A stretch of 64,000 bases of DNA from Trichaptum fuscoviolaceum. Taxonomy: Eukaryota > Basidiomycota > Agaricomycetes > Hymenochaetales > Trichaptaceae. Location of the stretch: NCBI GenBank assembly GCA_910574455.1, contig CAJSYZ010000010.1, positions 772,770 to 836,769 on the forward strand, read 5' to 3'. Shown here piece by piece: positions 12,389 to 24,055 of this stretch. The notes beneath the pieces were generated by a model. It had not been told where the DNA came from, did no database searches, and worked only from the letters and a program-made list of their open reading frames with translations. How positions within the stretch are numbered: the stretch's first letter is position 1; each line of letters opens with the position of its first letter. A program made the position numbers and the translations under genes.

Positions 12389-14086
12389 ATGTTGTCAAAA
12401 CGTGTTCTCGCCGCTGCGCGGTCGCGAACACCCACCAGTGCCAGAGCGATAGCGCTGGCAAATGGATGGCAAGTCAATTCAGTTTTTCCTTCAAGATAAT
12501 ATTTCATTCGAATTAATCGACTATTTAATTTTGATAACCAGGCGGGCAACTAACTCTTATATGATGCGATCGCAATTTCACTCGACGCGGTTATTGCAAG
12601 GTTTGCATTGCATTAGCTTTGGGCTTTGATTGCACTCCCGTAACTTTTGTCACTCCCGTTAGAGGAAACCGTGAAGGTGCCGCAAATGGCTGAATCCATC
12701 TCGGAGGGCACGCTAAAGCAGTGGTCGAAGAAGGTGGGCGATTCTGTGGAGGCGGATGAAGAAATTGCGACTATCGAAACCGACAAAATCGACGTCTCGG
12801 TGAACGCTCCGGCCGCGGGTAAAATTACTGCCTTATTAGCGAACGAAGAGGATACTGTTACCGTCGGACAGGACCTTTTTAAGTTCGAACCTGGTGCTGC
12901 TGGGGAAGGTGAGTATACTTTTCTTGCTCAGCTTCGAAGAAGCAAGGGATGCTAAGCATGCTATAGCTTCGCCAGAGCCAGCTGAAAAACCGAAAGAAGA
13001 TACGAAGGTGGAGGAGAAGGAAACCAAGGATTCTCAGGAGCCAAAAGACCAGCAGGTCGAGAAGAGTCTTCCTCCGCCTCCTAAGCCTGAGGAGAGCAAG
13101 AAGTCTGCCCCTACATCCACCCCATCTCCTCCCAAATTAGAATCATCGAAGAAACCCGAGGCCCCGAAGCCCGCTAAGCAGGACAAGCAGGCGCCTGCAC
13201 CGAAGGTCCCCGGCTCTCGGAATGAGACCCGCGTGAAGATGTCACGCATGCGTCTGCGTATCGCTGAGAGGCTAAAGGAGTCTCAGAACGCTGCCGCGAG
13301 CTTAACGACGTTCAACGAGATCGACATGTCCGCGCTGATTGCGATGCGCACCCGGTTCAAGGACGAAGTGCTTAAACAACACGACGTCAAGCTTGGTTTC
13401 ATGAGCGCATTCACTAAGGCCGCCTGCCTTGCACTCAAGGAGATTCCCGTGGCGAATGCTTCCATTGAGGGTGATGAGATCGTGTACCGTGACTATGTTG
13501 ATTTGAGCGTTGCGGTTGCGACCCCTAAGGGCCTTGTTACTCCGGTAGTCCGCAACGCGGAGACCATGGGATTCATTGAAATTGAGAAGGAGATCCTGGC
13601 CTTGAGTAAGAAGGCTCGGGATGGCAAATTGACGATTGAGGACATGGCTGGAGGAACGTTCACAATGTGCGTCTGTGATTAAGTATTAAACACAGGCCAG
13701 CTACTAACCTCTGTTATAGCTCCAATGGCGGTGTCTTCGGATCATTGTACGGTACGCCGATTATCAACTTACCTCAGGCTGCCGTGCTTGGTACGTCATT
13801 CTGTCATGATTAGTGCAAGATTCGAAGCTCAAGTCCATTCAGGCATGCATTCCATCAGGGACAAGCCTGTAGTGGTTAACGGCGAGATTGTCATCAGACC
13901 CATCATGGTTGTCGCCCTAACTTACGACCATCGCCTTCTCGATGGACGGGAAGCTACCACTTTCCTTGGTTCGTTCTTCTCCTATCTTATCCGTTCTATG
14001 GCGTCATGAAACCCTGACATACGTTTTGTTCTCTAGTGAAGGTTCGCGACTACATCCAGGACCCTCTGAAGATGCTTCTCGCGTAA
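12389..14086 (+). CDS. KGD2: Dihydrolipoyl succinyltransferase, E2 of 2-oxoglutarate dehydrogenase
   Basis: Seven exons (12389-12468, 12542-12600, 12663-12908, 12967-13666, 13720-13790, 13843-13968, 14037-14086). The first two encode a basic mitochondrial presequence ([15 protein letters not shown]...FHSTRLLQ). The lipoyl domain follows, with the lipoylated lysine in [15 protein letters not shown] Lys/Pro/Glu-rich linker comes next, with no peripheral-subunit-binding domain, as is usual for this E2. The catalytic domain starts at [14 protein letters not shown] and ends with [17 protein letters not shown], which carries the active-site His and Asp. It transfers succinyl groups to CoA in the TCA cycle. 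Intron 1 appears to use a GC donor (ATG|GCAAGT): only this keeps the frame. Absence of the E1/E3-binding domain argues against a pyruvate dehydrogenase E2. Confidence 0.92.
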
Positions 14087-14540
14087 GGCGATTGGCATTT
14101 ACCATTCTCGTTACGCGTATACTCGATGTGCCCACATCTCCCTCTAATCCTAATGAATATTCTCTTATGGAATCGGAACGTCTATTTCGAAGTAAGGGAG
14201 ACAATCATCTAAGATCACTGTTACTTCCTTTCCTTGCACTTAAATCATGTGCTGTCAACGAAAGCAAATTTGAGCCGCCGAACGTAACTTCTGAAGTCGT
14301 GAGCGAATTTTAAGGGATAGTATGAGTTGGAATGGCTTTACAAAGTGACACCTCCTAATCCCGGTGGCGATTCAGACATCACGATAGCTTACTATTATAA
14401 ACGCTCGTGAATATTTCACTGAATATGCTTCTCTTTTTCGGACCACCTCCTTCTAGTACAGATACAGAAGTTAGGAATCATATCCAAGGATGCATTCCAC
14501 GATCAAGACCACAAGATATGAACAATAATGTGGTGATCTC
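14087..14540. other. Convergent spacer
   Basis: 3' regions of the E2 gene and ERG2. No gene was seen. Confidence 0.5.
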
Positions 14541-15374
14541 CTATATTTTTCCGATAAGAAGGTTCGAAAGCATTTCTCTGCCACTGATCCGTACCATACG
14601 GTAGAAGGTTGGGAAGTCTAAGGTGGAGGTAAGAAGGTCTGCTAAGCCGAACGGCATCATTGCAGGAATCCATCCTACACCGGGCGATTTAGCTTATTAC
14701 TCAAGAGTGAACATGCGAGTATTACTCACCCTGTGCAAGTTCAAGCGCAAAACATCCCTCATGCATTTTATATTGCTTCGTGTGGCCGCGCGGTAGATAA
14801 TGAACACTACCGGGTCCGTACACCTCCTTTTCCAAAGCACCCGGCGCGAACGCCCATTGCTCCCCGACAATGATATTGAAGTAGTCGTCCACGGGTAGCA
14901 GACCCGTGTGGCCCTCAGTCCCGGATGGTGTTCCGAAGATAATCAAGTATTCGGCGATGCTTGCATGGATGACATACAGCGCACCCATCGCCCCACCGGC
15001 ATTGTTGAAGAACCACTCATCCTCGCGAGGGTTGAGGACGATGCGCTTCTCAGAGGAAGGATATTCGGCAGTGAGGTTCGCGACGATGTGCGAGATGATC
15101 GCTCGAGTGTCGTTGCCGTGTTGGTCAATCGCAGCACGGGAAAGAGCATGCAGTTTCGCTGGTTCGAAGACATACCACCGATGCTTGGGTTGATACCCAT
15201 ATAAATTAAAATCCCACAGATAACGCATTGCAATAGACTCACCTTGATCGAATCCAAATAGCTGAAGACAATCAATAATGTCGCGAGTATACCGAGGCGA
15301 ACGAGCCATTTCCTCAGCACACTTGGTTTCGCAATTGCCTTCCGCTCAGGCTTGGATTTGAGTTTCGATGACAT
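14541..15374 (-). CDS. ERG2: Sterol C-8 isomerase
   Basis: Three exons (15374-15243, 15183-14730, 14674-14541) give 239 residues. The N-terminus has a single membrane anchor ([16 protein letters not shown]). Exon 2 carries the family core: [12 protein letters not shown], the [20 protein letters not shown] stretch, and the signature [19 protein letters not shown]. Exon 3 ends [20 protein letters not shown] and [12 protein letters not shown], matching the conserved C-terminus of the ERG2/sigma-1-receptor family. The enzyme moves the sterol double bond from C8 to C7 in ergosterol synthesis at the ER. The short third exon would be missed by single-frame reading, since the exon 2 frame runs into a stop eight bases after the splice site. 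The gene is intact. Confidence 0.93.
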
Positions 15375-15861
15375 TTGGTCCCCTGCCCACGAGAACGAGG
15401 ATCACAGTTGGGCTTTAAGGCTGTGAGGTTCATAGGTGAAAATGATGGTTGAAAAGAGAGATGGTACGAGGGGGCCATTTTACACGACGCGGAAAATAAC
15501 AAATGATACGAGTGTATGAACTGCCAGTGGTGTACTACTATGTACTTGTAGTAAGCGCGAATGACTACTCAGGCTATTGAGGCGGCTAAGTACCACCAAA
15601 CAATTCAACGGCCACTGGCAGTCGCGTTCCACAACATAGACCACAACATGCGTAAGTGAGGCTCCTTCTAATAGACTCATAAACCAGTCGCTAGTAAGTT
15701 ACATTTATCTAACTACCGACCACCCAATAAATCAACGACTTATAGGCTCCTCCTCATCCAAATATCCATAATTGCACTCGCCCAGGCCGCTTCGCGTCCC
15801 AATCCCACCCATTCTACACATAGGTAGAGCGAGGAGGATCGACGAATACATCGTTGAAGCT
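15375..15861. other. Divergent promoter region of ERG2 and the second BTB gene
   Basis: No gene was seen. A 20-base stretch at 15672-15691 closely matches the end motif of the 31463-37396 element and is listed separately. Confidence 0.5.
15672..15691 (+). repeat. Solitary match to the transposon end motif
   Basis: TAGACTCATAAACCAGTCGC differs at two positions from TAGACTCGTAAACCAGTCGT at the left end of the 31463-37396 element. The sequence after it does not clearly continue the inverted repeat, so this is either a worn remnant or a binding-site-like fragment. Confidence 0.4.
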
Positions 15862-17111
15862 ATGAGCGCATCTGATACAGCTTCTACGGGGGCAGGTCCC
15901 CCGACTCTTAGTGCGATACCCGAGGAGCGACACCCGACACTTTGGCTTTCGGACGGAAACATTGTACTCGCAGCAGCGTGCAAGGGAAAGCAAAGTGTGA
16001 CCTTGTTTCGCGTGCACAAATCGATTCTTGCCATGCAATCGCCTATATTTAAAGACATGTTCGATATCGCATCGCACGGCCCCGACATAAATGCAGCAAG
16101 CCCTGAGACATATGAAGGACTTCCCTTCGTTTTCATACCGGATCCGGCGGAGTATCTGGAAGCTTTGTTGAAAGTTATGTATGGAGATCCCTGGTATGTG
16201 ATCCATCTTTTCTTATGACATTCCCTTCGTATTTAACTATCACACAACCCTTATTTAATAGGGTGCTGCCTTTCAAGCAGTACAATCCTGACACGCCATT
16301 TCAAGTGATCGGCCCGCTCGTATTAGCAACGAAGTACCAGATGGAGGCGCTGCGGTTAAGAATTGTAACTCAACTCCAGCACGACTGGCCTTCGACCCTT
16401 GACGGTTGGGATGTATCGGAAGACCGCTATCAGTCTATTAAGGCGTCTCACGACCTCTGTCCAGAAAAGCGGCCATGGCTCTTTGATCTCATGCCCGACC
16501 CTGCTAGCGCAATTTGGCTTGGAACAACTTGCAATGTACCACAGATTCTGCCCGCTGCGTTCTACCACTTGTGCCGGATAAAGGCGAAGAACGATTTTGA
16601 TATACTATTCGCCATCCCGAACTTTCAGGATGTACCCTTTGTATGCTGTGAGTTGTATGCAAGATGGGGGCTCCTATCGACTAGAGACCTCCGTGTCTGC
16701 TTGGAAGCTCGCGAATTCTTTAATACGCAAGTGCATGGGTCGAAATACAGCAACATCTTCCATCCAAAGGTTTACGATGACGTTTACGTGTTAGACAAGA
16801 TACACAGCAAAAGATCCTACGAACGCTGCAGGGACATTTGTCAAGAGATTCATCATTCCTTCAGCTCAAAATACTTGTCGGATAATGATGTCCTCGGAAG
16901 ACTTCGGTCGTACACGAATCCTAGGCTATTGGGCGAGGAATGGGGGCTGTGTGATGATTGCGCTGATCATGTTGCAAGGCGAGTGAAGAGAATGCGTCAA
17001 AAAATTTGGGATAGGCTTCCAAGGTTGTTCGGCATTGATCTCAGTAAGCGGCTATTTCCCTTGAAGAATCGCCAGCAATCTGACATAGATCAAGACCCAT
17101 CTAGCCCATAG
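15862..17111 (+). CDS. BTB/POZ domain protein (second paralogue)
   Basis: Two exons (15862-16193 and 16262-17111) give 393 residues. The BTB fold is seen as LWLSDGNIVLAA, TLFRVHKSILAMQSPIFKDMF and FIPDPAEYLEALLKVMYGDPW; the intron splits the TGG codon of the last W, at the position homologous to the intron in the first BTB gene (7588-8716). The helical middle has LVLATKYQMEALRLRI and HDWPSTLDGWD. The C-terminus carries CDDCADHVARRVKRMRQKIW, again as in the paralogue. Intron position and C-terminal motif show common descent of the two genes. Function is unknown beyond likely dimerisation or adaptor activity. The first in-frame ATG after an upstream stretch without one was taken as the start. 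Confidence 0.82.
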
Positions 17112-17310
17112 TGCGATGTCACCTACCAATATGTAGCACTCATATTTTATACGTAAATTATATACGTTATTCCAAAAATTTAATCTGCAGTCCTATCGCA
17201 CAGATCTTCTCCAAGTTTATATTGTTTATGAATGAGACATGGTAGCATCTGTCCATCGTGTAAATTGTCGTACAAAAAATCGTGTAAAATACAAAGCATG
17301 ATAATGTCAT

Positions 17311-19376
17311 CTACTTCTCATCAATGCCGCTATGCGTCTGAGACCCTTTTTCCTCATCTTCATTGCGCACATCAGTGATGCCACCTGCGAGCGCAGTGCG
17401 CCCTTGGCCCACAATGTGCACAGTAGCATCCTCGCCGTCGAAAATCGCAGCAGTCTCTTCGAGGGTGCGGTTCTTCGTCTCGATAATGAAGATGTAACAG
17501 AAGACCAATTCGAAACAGAGCCAAGCAACGTAGACGAGCTATTTGTCGCAAACCACGATCAGTGCATGTTTAAATGAACAGGTGAACTATACGCACATAG
17601 TATTTCCACTGGAGGTGGGCAAGGGCGATGGGGTTTACGTATTGATTGAAGATGAGTGCAAGAGAAATGACGAAGTTGAAAATATTGAAGCCCTTTGCCC
17701 GGACAGCGTAGGGTAGAATCTCGACAGTATAGGAGACAATAAGTGGAGTGAACGCAATGCTAATAAAAGGTTTAATGAGGTTAGATGCCTGTAGTCCTCA
17801 AAGACTTTTAATCTGAAGCTTACTCATATGCCATGTAGAAAAGGAAAATGAAAGCGATCGTGCCATGCGATGCAGCTGAGTTTCCAAGCTGGGAGAACCT
17901 GAAGCACACCGTCTGTCCGGTCCAAAACAGGATCATGCCCACGCAGGAAGTCAAGAACAGCAGACGCCTCCCCAAGCGTTCAACGAGGAACGACGAAGTC
18001 ACCGCAACCGCCAAGTTCCAAATCTGCAAGATACCATTGATGAGAAGTTGTGTGGTTGGGTCGGTGATGCCGATAGCGTCGAAGACCTTGTTGAGGTAGT
18101 ATGAAACGAGGCCATTGCCGGACCATTGTGAGAAGAAGGCTAGAGCGAGGATAATCCTCAGGCGCTTCCTGTTGCCCTTTGAAGTGATGAAGGACTTCCA
18201 GCCAACATTCGCAGCAACGGTGCGGTCAAATTCGATGGCAGCCTTGATCTCTTCGAATTCATAAACCACAAGAGGATCGAGCCTATACAATTAAGGAGAC
18301 GTCAGAGGTTTAAATAGTTTGATTCGTGGGGGAAAACGGACTCATTGCCATCAGCGTGATAGTAGGCGAGGGTCCGAAGTGCTTGAGTCTCACGTCCTTT
18401 ATTGATGAGCCACCTTGGTGATTCAGGAGCGAAAAATACAAGAGAAACCTGCAGTATAGCAGGTATGCCCTGTAGGAGCGAAGGAAGACGCCAGGCCCAT
18501 GAAGACGGTAATTTGAAGCTTCCAAAAGTCGTCCAGGCAGCACTGCGTCGTCCGTTAGCTTTGAAGGACTAGATGCAGCTGAGAATAACTTACATGATTG
18601 AGCCAGAGTACCATAGTGAATTGTACAATGATGTCAAAGGCGCACGGTAAGGGGGGTAAGCAATTTCGGACACGAGCATCGGCGCAGCGTTTGCCGCGAA
18701 GGTCAACCCAAAACCAATGACGAAACTGATTGGGGCAAAGTTGAGTACTCAGGTATGATACAGCAAACGGTAGCAATTACCGGGCTCCAATGAACATCCG
18801 GACAGACTGGGACGCGGTCTGCAATGCAGTAGCTGCACACATGATTGCAGCTCCGATGAGAACGGTAGGTCGACGGCCCAAACCATCCGAGAGATAAGGT
18901 GCAAAGGGATAGGCAGCGATCGCCCCAATATTCTGAAGGAAAGTATCATCAAAATCACTAGCAGCATTTGATAGGCGTTCGTAAATTTACCTGAATAGCG
19001 TTGAGCAAGCCAAGCATGCCTCCGGTTGGGTTGTTAAAGTCACTTTCCCACTGAGGTAGTGACTGCAAGCCGTTCATCATACTTCCATCATATCCATTGG
19101 TCGACGAAGTGATCAGGCTAAATGTCAAATAGTCAGTTTTCACCTTCGCGAAGAAGGTATAAGGCTTGAGAATACTGACAATAAGACGATCCAGGCGTTG
19201 AGACAAATAAGTCTAAGAAGATAGGTATAAGTACCGACATGATGCGCTGGCACGGTGGCAGGGACATTGAGGGTGACGAATACTTACCGCCAATTGTTAT
19301 ACCACTTCCTGTTGGGGTCGAGGAGGTGGGCATAGCCAGCCTTGTGGGCGTCTACAGCGACTGTACCAGCACCCAT
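17311..19376 (-). CDS. MFS sugar transporter (lactose-permease/hexose type)
   Basis: This is a minus-strand gene of about nine exons, from MGAGTVAVDAHKAGYAHLLD at 19376 to a TAG at 17311. Sugar-porter signatures are present: ITSSTNGYDGSMMNGLQSL in helix 1, YLSDGLGRRPTVLIG between helices 2 and 3, APESPRWLINKGR before the central loop, and the second-half VERLGRRLLFLTS and FVIGFG-type helices. The C-terminal tail ends ETKNRTLEETAAIFDGE, the classic end of this family, followed by an acidic cytosolic tail. The family imports hexoses or disaccharides by proton symport at the plasma membrane; which sugar cannot be decided. It lies next to a GH5 glucanase, which would be consistent with joint glucan use but could be chance. 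Confidence 0.88.
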
Positions 19377-20524
19377 GGTAGTAGTTGTGAATATTTGTTT
19401 ATGGGTGAGGGGCGGGCGAGAACCGAAGGAGTCTGCATACTTATAGCCCGCGCATTGTATTCGTTTGTTGAGCTAATGAGGGAGTACGCCTTCATTCCTC
19501 TTGAAGCGAAAACCGTTCTTCCATCGCATCCTCATGGGACAGACCATAACCGGTTCGGCTCGGTCTTCTCCATCACTAAAGGCAGGGAGAGCAGTAGGTG
19601 TTGAGCGCAGACGCGGTCATCTGACAGTATACCTCGGCTCGAGATTGCGAAGAGCTAAGGATAGTCGTGGAGAGAGGATTTGGTGGGAGATTCTGGCCGA
19701 GGCGAGTTCATATTGCATATTTTTAGCCTTTTTCGCTCTCCCGCTCTCCATTCTGAGTTCAGGCTAAGCGTCCGTGGACATCGATTTGCACAGAAGGAGC
19801 ACAGGCATTAATTACTCGCCAAGGCACTGTCAAAGAAAAGAACCACAGGATCTTCCACCATCGAAATCGAGAAGAGCTACAACCCAGGTCTGCAAAATTC
19901 GGGCTACCTTAAAGCGACGATCTAGCTGGCTTTACGCTTACTTCAGAGTAAGTGCCTATATTTCTCCCATGGCGGGCATAGCATGCTTTGTGAACATGCG
20001 GGCCCGTCGGCTACCGCCAGACCGACGCGCCTGCAAAAGATGGCATCACGAAATCCTCTCCATCGAGGGAACCTCGGGGGATAAGAGTAATTTTAGATCG
20101 ACCTTGCGACAAATTGAAGCTGAAGAACGAAATAACACCACCGCAGCAAGCAAAATTTCGTCATTTCGTACAGAAGTCCCAGGAGGTACAGAACCAGAGC
20201 GTTTAGTATCGCAGCAGGCAACAAATGCATCCGCGAAGCAGACAAATAGGTCACAATCCAAGAGGCTTTAGAAGACTTCGGCGAATTGTCTCGTAAGTTC
20301 CCGGGAAGCGCGCGTCGATCGTCCCTGCGAGGCGGGTACGGCGAGTTGAGATGAAACCTCAACAAGCTGATTGTAGATCGAAGACCTGTGTTACGGCTAG
20401 TAGCAGAGAATTGAATCTAGTTCCGAGCAAAGCATCCGTTGGCACTGAAGGCGTTTCATGGAATCACCGAGAACATCACTTGATAGGACATTTCGTTACA
20501 CCATTCGTCTATAACATTATTGCT
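19377..20524. other. Intergenic, no supported gene
   Basis: This holds the upstream region of the MFS gene and the 3' region of the GH5 gene. The 165-codon plus-strand frame at 19774-20271 has low-complexity basic composition and no family features, so it was not called. Confidence 0.5.
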
Positions 20525-22436
20525 TCAGTACATTTCTTTCAGGTACACTGTCGCCCCATCAATGCCTTGGACGATACCATGCTCTATAGCTTGATTTTCA
20601 GCTGTCTATCATGCAACAACGCATCAATGATCAGACTTACCGTACTCCCATTTATTGCTCGAACCTTTTTGCTTTGCGTATGCAGCAGCTCTGGCTTTCG
20701 ACCATTGTCCCTTAAACCCCAATTCCGATACAGCCGGATGACCATGGTCAATGGAAAAGAATGCAAAGGCGTCTTCCCAACCTTGAAGAAACCCGTCTGC
20801 AAAGCGCCAATGTTCATATTGGCCTTTGAACTGTTTCCAATACGTCGTATGATCGTCTGAAAATGAAATTGTTAACAATATTCGTCAAAAAATGGCGAGG
20901 CAAGTAATACGAATCTCAATGCAGCGCCCTGATACACAGAAGCACTGCACTTCGATAAACCATTTATTCGAGACGTGAGGGAAATTACAAATGGCAGACG
21001 AACCTAAAGCCTTGTTTTTCGCAGAATCTCGCCTGTCAGGATCAAATGCAATTGTCTTTTCGGGCTTCCTCTTAATCCCAACCCAGTCCGGCATAATAGC
21101 AGCAACAACAGTGTCCTTCAGGCCCCATCCCGCATCCCAACCATCCTTCTTGTACGTCCAAAAGAACCAGCCCGCACAAGCTTGTTCATACGCTTCGAGC
21201 TGAGCCCTCGCGAAAACACGGCGTTGTCGGTCCTGTTCACCAGGGTCATTGGAGCGCAAGCTCGCGGGATTCAGTGCAGCACTGAATTCAGCTACGACAA
21301 TATTTCCCCGGCATTTGTTCGCAACATTGAGGATGTCATTTGTTGTGTGGTCTCGAAGGACACGGGCATGCTCGTCACCGGAGAGCCGATGATCATCGGG
21401 CATGAAGCACCGATAAAGGTGATGGTCCAGGACGGTGAAGTCTGTATCGGCTCGAGACCCGGCGAGGGTAGCGTACTGGTGCCAATTCCACGCGTCATGG
21501 ATGTATAACGGCAAGTCCGGCGCGAGCACGCGAACGGCGTCCAGAGTCGAGTTGTACCATCCCGGAAGTTCTGGGTGGTTTTGAGGCTCGTTAAGAAGCT
21601 GCAAGCCAACGATGTTCTCTTTGTCCCGGAGCTCTCGAGCAAGAACACATAGTGTATGTGTGGTAAGTGCCATATTCTCTGGGGAGAAGAATCGGATGGG
21701 CCCGGTTTGTCCGCTGTGAGCGTCTGCATTTTGCTTGCCTGGTGCAGCGTGCAAGTCTACAATTTGCGGGTGAGCTGTTGGCAAGCTTCTTTCGCTGATG
21801 TTGATAGATATTACGAACCGACGAGAACCCCAATTCCATGACAAGACGCTGCATCGATCGCGTCCATTATCTTCGACCAAGCTCCTTCGAATACATGTCT
21901 GAATGGCGCGAAGTCACTGCCTTGAAGTACTGATGGATCTACTCCGCAGACGTGATAGAAGCCAATCTGCAACCCATCCAATATTAAATTCATATAGGAG
22001 GTTTGAATGGAGAAGCTCACGGGAATGCGAACTGTGTTGATTCCATGCTGAGCCATCCAAACCCAATCTGCATCGGTTATCCACGTATCCCAATGGTTTT
22101 CCAGCGTCTGTTTAGCATTTGGACCTCTTGCCACGTCAAAGTCACTTTGCGCAGGATGCGCTGCCTCTCTGAATGGTGCATCAGCAATCCATCGTTCGAG
22201 GGTGAACCATGAACCTGATGCGTGAGGTTAGGGGCAGATTCCCTGTAGACAGATGTTCAATTTCACTCACCAAGATTTACCCCCCTTTGCCTCCGAAATC
22301 TGAAAACATCACGGGGTGTTACTGGTCCATCATTGGCGACTTCTCGTGTATGCTCGGCTTGAGAAGCCTCGTCGAATCGTCCGTGAAGCCCAGGTACATC
22401 CCCTAACTTACCAAGAAGATCTCTCAGACGACCCAT
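20525..22436 (-). CDS. Glycoside hydrolase family 5 glucanase (exo-beta-1,3-glucanase-like)
   Basis: This minus-strand gene has about six exons. It starts MGRLRDLLGKLGDVPG, with no signal peptide, so it may be intracellular. After RRQRGVNLGSWFTLERWI come HWDTWITDADWVWMAQHG and INTVRIPIGFYH, restored by splicing. The acid/base glutamate is in GLQLLNEPQNHPELPGWY and the nucleophile glutamate in IVVAEFSAAL; a downstream AGWFFWTYKK holds the substrate-stacking tryptophans. A 147-base intron (20857-21003) joins NKAL to DDHTTYWKQF; the last exon ends DGATVYLKEMY. The fold and motifs fit fungal exo-beta-1,3-glucanase-like enzymes that trim cell-wall or storage beta-glucan. Lack of a secretion signal is the odd point. 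Confidence 0.85.
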
Positions 22437-23139
22437 CCTTGACTGCAGGCAAAAGCGATGTAGTTCGAGATTGAGAACGCCGAGCTTTCAGCTTGGAGCT
22501 TTCGAAAAGTAGTGACGCAATTGCTCTGTTTTGTAGTACTTAGTTAGGCATCCATAGTCTAGGCTGCAAAAGCATCAGGAATCAAAGATCCATGTAATCC
22601 GTAGAGTTATGCTGATATCCAACCGATGCTATGGTGGTGGAGGCATAGTGTATATGAGTATCGCAGACAAAGTCTACATTGCTTGAGCTTCACCAAGTTG
22701 GTGCCAGACTGAGTGCCCAAAAGAGCAATCCGATAACTCCGCCCTATAACTCGAACCTCGACTCGGAAGTTCCATCGGCACTCAGGCTGTGTCTTCTTGC
22801 TAATCCCTTCGAAAAGGATCTTACCACAATCAAATCCACCCTTTCATTTCTCATGAAGGCTCATTTCTGCATGGTGAAGTGCTCTCTACAGCGAACAATG
22901 CGTCAACCAAGGCTCAGGGCGTGTCAAAGCTGTGGTGGCTTCATGGAACACTGAGTATTCGGGATGCCACCACCTCGAGAGTAAGGTATAATACAGCTTC
23001 GAGGACAACTTTGAAGTACATCTGAGGTCGGGGGCTTGCCTCTCATCGGCCTCATCTATCGACTTCATCATGCTTTCTCGCCTGGTTCTTCTCGACGCCC
23101 TCGGGCTTTGAAGGCATCCTGTTGGCTCGTGTAGAGACC
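22437..23139. other. Intergenic, no supported gene
   Basis: Upstream of the GH5 gene. No coding features were recognised. Confidence 0.5.
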
Positions 23140-23480
23140 TTTTTCAAGTTTGAGGATCTCTGCTGGATCTCCTTGCTAAGCTTGTTCTAAAGCTCTTCAG
23201 CTCTGGCGGAAATCTCGTTCTGTTGTTTGTCGCAAGGAATGAGCCTTGTTCATTTAGATGGCTCTTGGCGAAGCAAAAGCCTCAGTTGCGCGGTGTCTCC
23301 GCGAATGATACCATTGTCGGTGGTTGTCCGGGGTTCCTCGAAGTTGATAGTAGTTGGAGATGAGGTGCTTGACGATTTTCCGCATGACTCGGTAGCATTC
23401 GATGGGGATGACGGATTTGTGGATATGGTTGAGGGTGTAACGGGTGGCTCGATGACTGAATGGAGTGTAAGAAATCTCAT
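23140..23480 (-). pseudogene. Decayed inverted partial copy of the HMG-box gene
   Basis: On the minus strand this repeats the N-terminal part and the start of the HMG box of the intact gene at 24056-25482. IEPPVTPSTISTNPSSPSNA is nearly identical to IEPPVTPSTISTNPSPPSYA, and further matches follow through SSSTSSPT.INFE.PRTTT. Nucleotide identity in the first 200 bases is high. Within the box the copy has lost a block including the PRKKKPQNAFLIFRNY region, then resumes at the ATTCCTTGCGAC stretch and runs through an in-frame TAG to AAGCTTAGCAAGGAG. It has no complete open frame, so it cannot encode the factor. It lies about 0.8 kb from its parent in opposite orientation. Confidence 0.8.
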
Positions 23481-24055
23481 TTCATTGCCCTTATTATTTT
23501 GATATTAATGCATAATTTTAGGTGAATGCTTCCTATTCCAAGTACTAAATGGGCAAGTACAACTAGTACACTTCGAATCTTGTACAGACACTGGCATGCG
23601 AGCGGACATCTCCCGTGACTGATGCGCCCCGGGCCTTTGAAGGATTGTCGAATCGACCGGTGGTTCGGTTGTATAATCCACTTCAGTGAATCATCGAAAC
23701 CTGAGAGCCCACAGCAGTACATTGTAAGTCCTTGTACATTGTGTATCCCATAGATCGCTCGCAGCACAGCATTGACCACCACATAACCAGAAAATGACGG
23801 TCGGGTGGTAGACATAGTGGCATAGCCACAAGACTACAAAGAGCTTTATTCATTATCCCCGGACACGTTGCACTCATTCGACACACAGCGTGATAATAAC
23901 GCGTACTTTCTTTTTACAGTGGTCGGTCTTTGCATTGTGGTCTATCTTCGCCTTTTGCGCCTTTTTTTTAAGTACTCAGGTCTACTGCTATGATGCCTTT
24001 CCAAGTGTCCCGTTCTACCTTGACATCAAGAGTTCTGCTTACTATTCCTCAAGAT
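23481..24055. other. Spacer between inverted HMG copies
   Basis: This would form the loop of the inverted repeat and holds the promoter of the intact HMG gene. No gene was seen. Confidence 0.5.

Noticed and set aside
19774..20271. 165-codon plus-strand open frame
   Set aside because: Basic low-complexity composition, no domain, no splice continuation, and in the upstream region of the MFS gene.
17311..22436. Sugar-use cluster of the MFS transporter and GH5 enzyme
   Set aside because: Same strand but 1.1 kb apart, and the GH5 protein lacks a secretion signal; no shared regulatory motif was seen.
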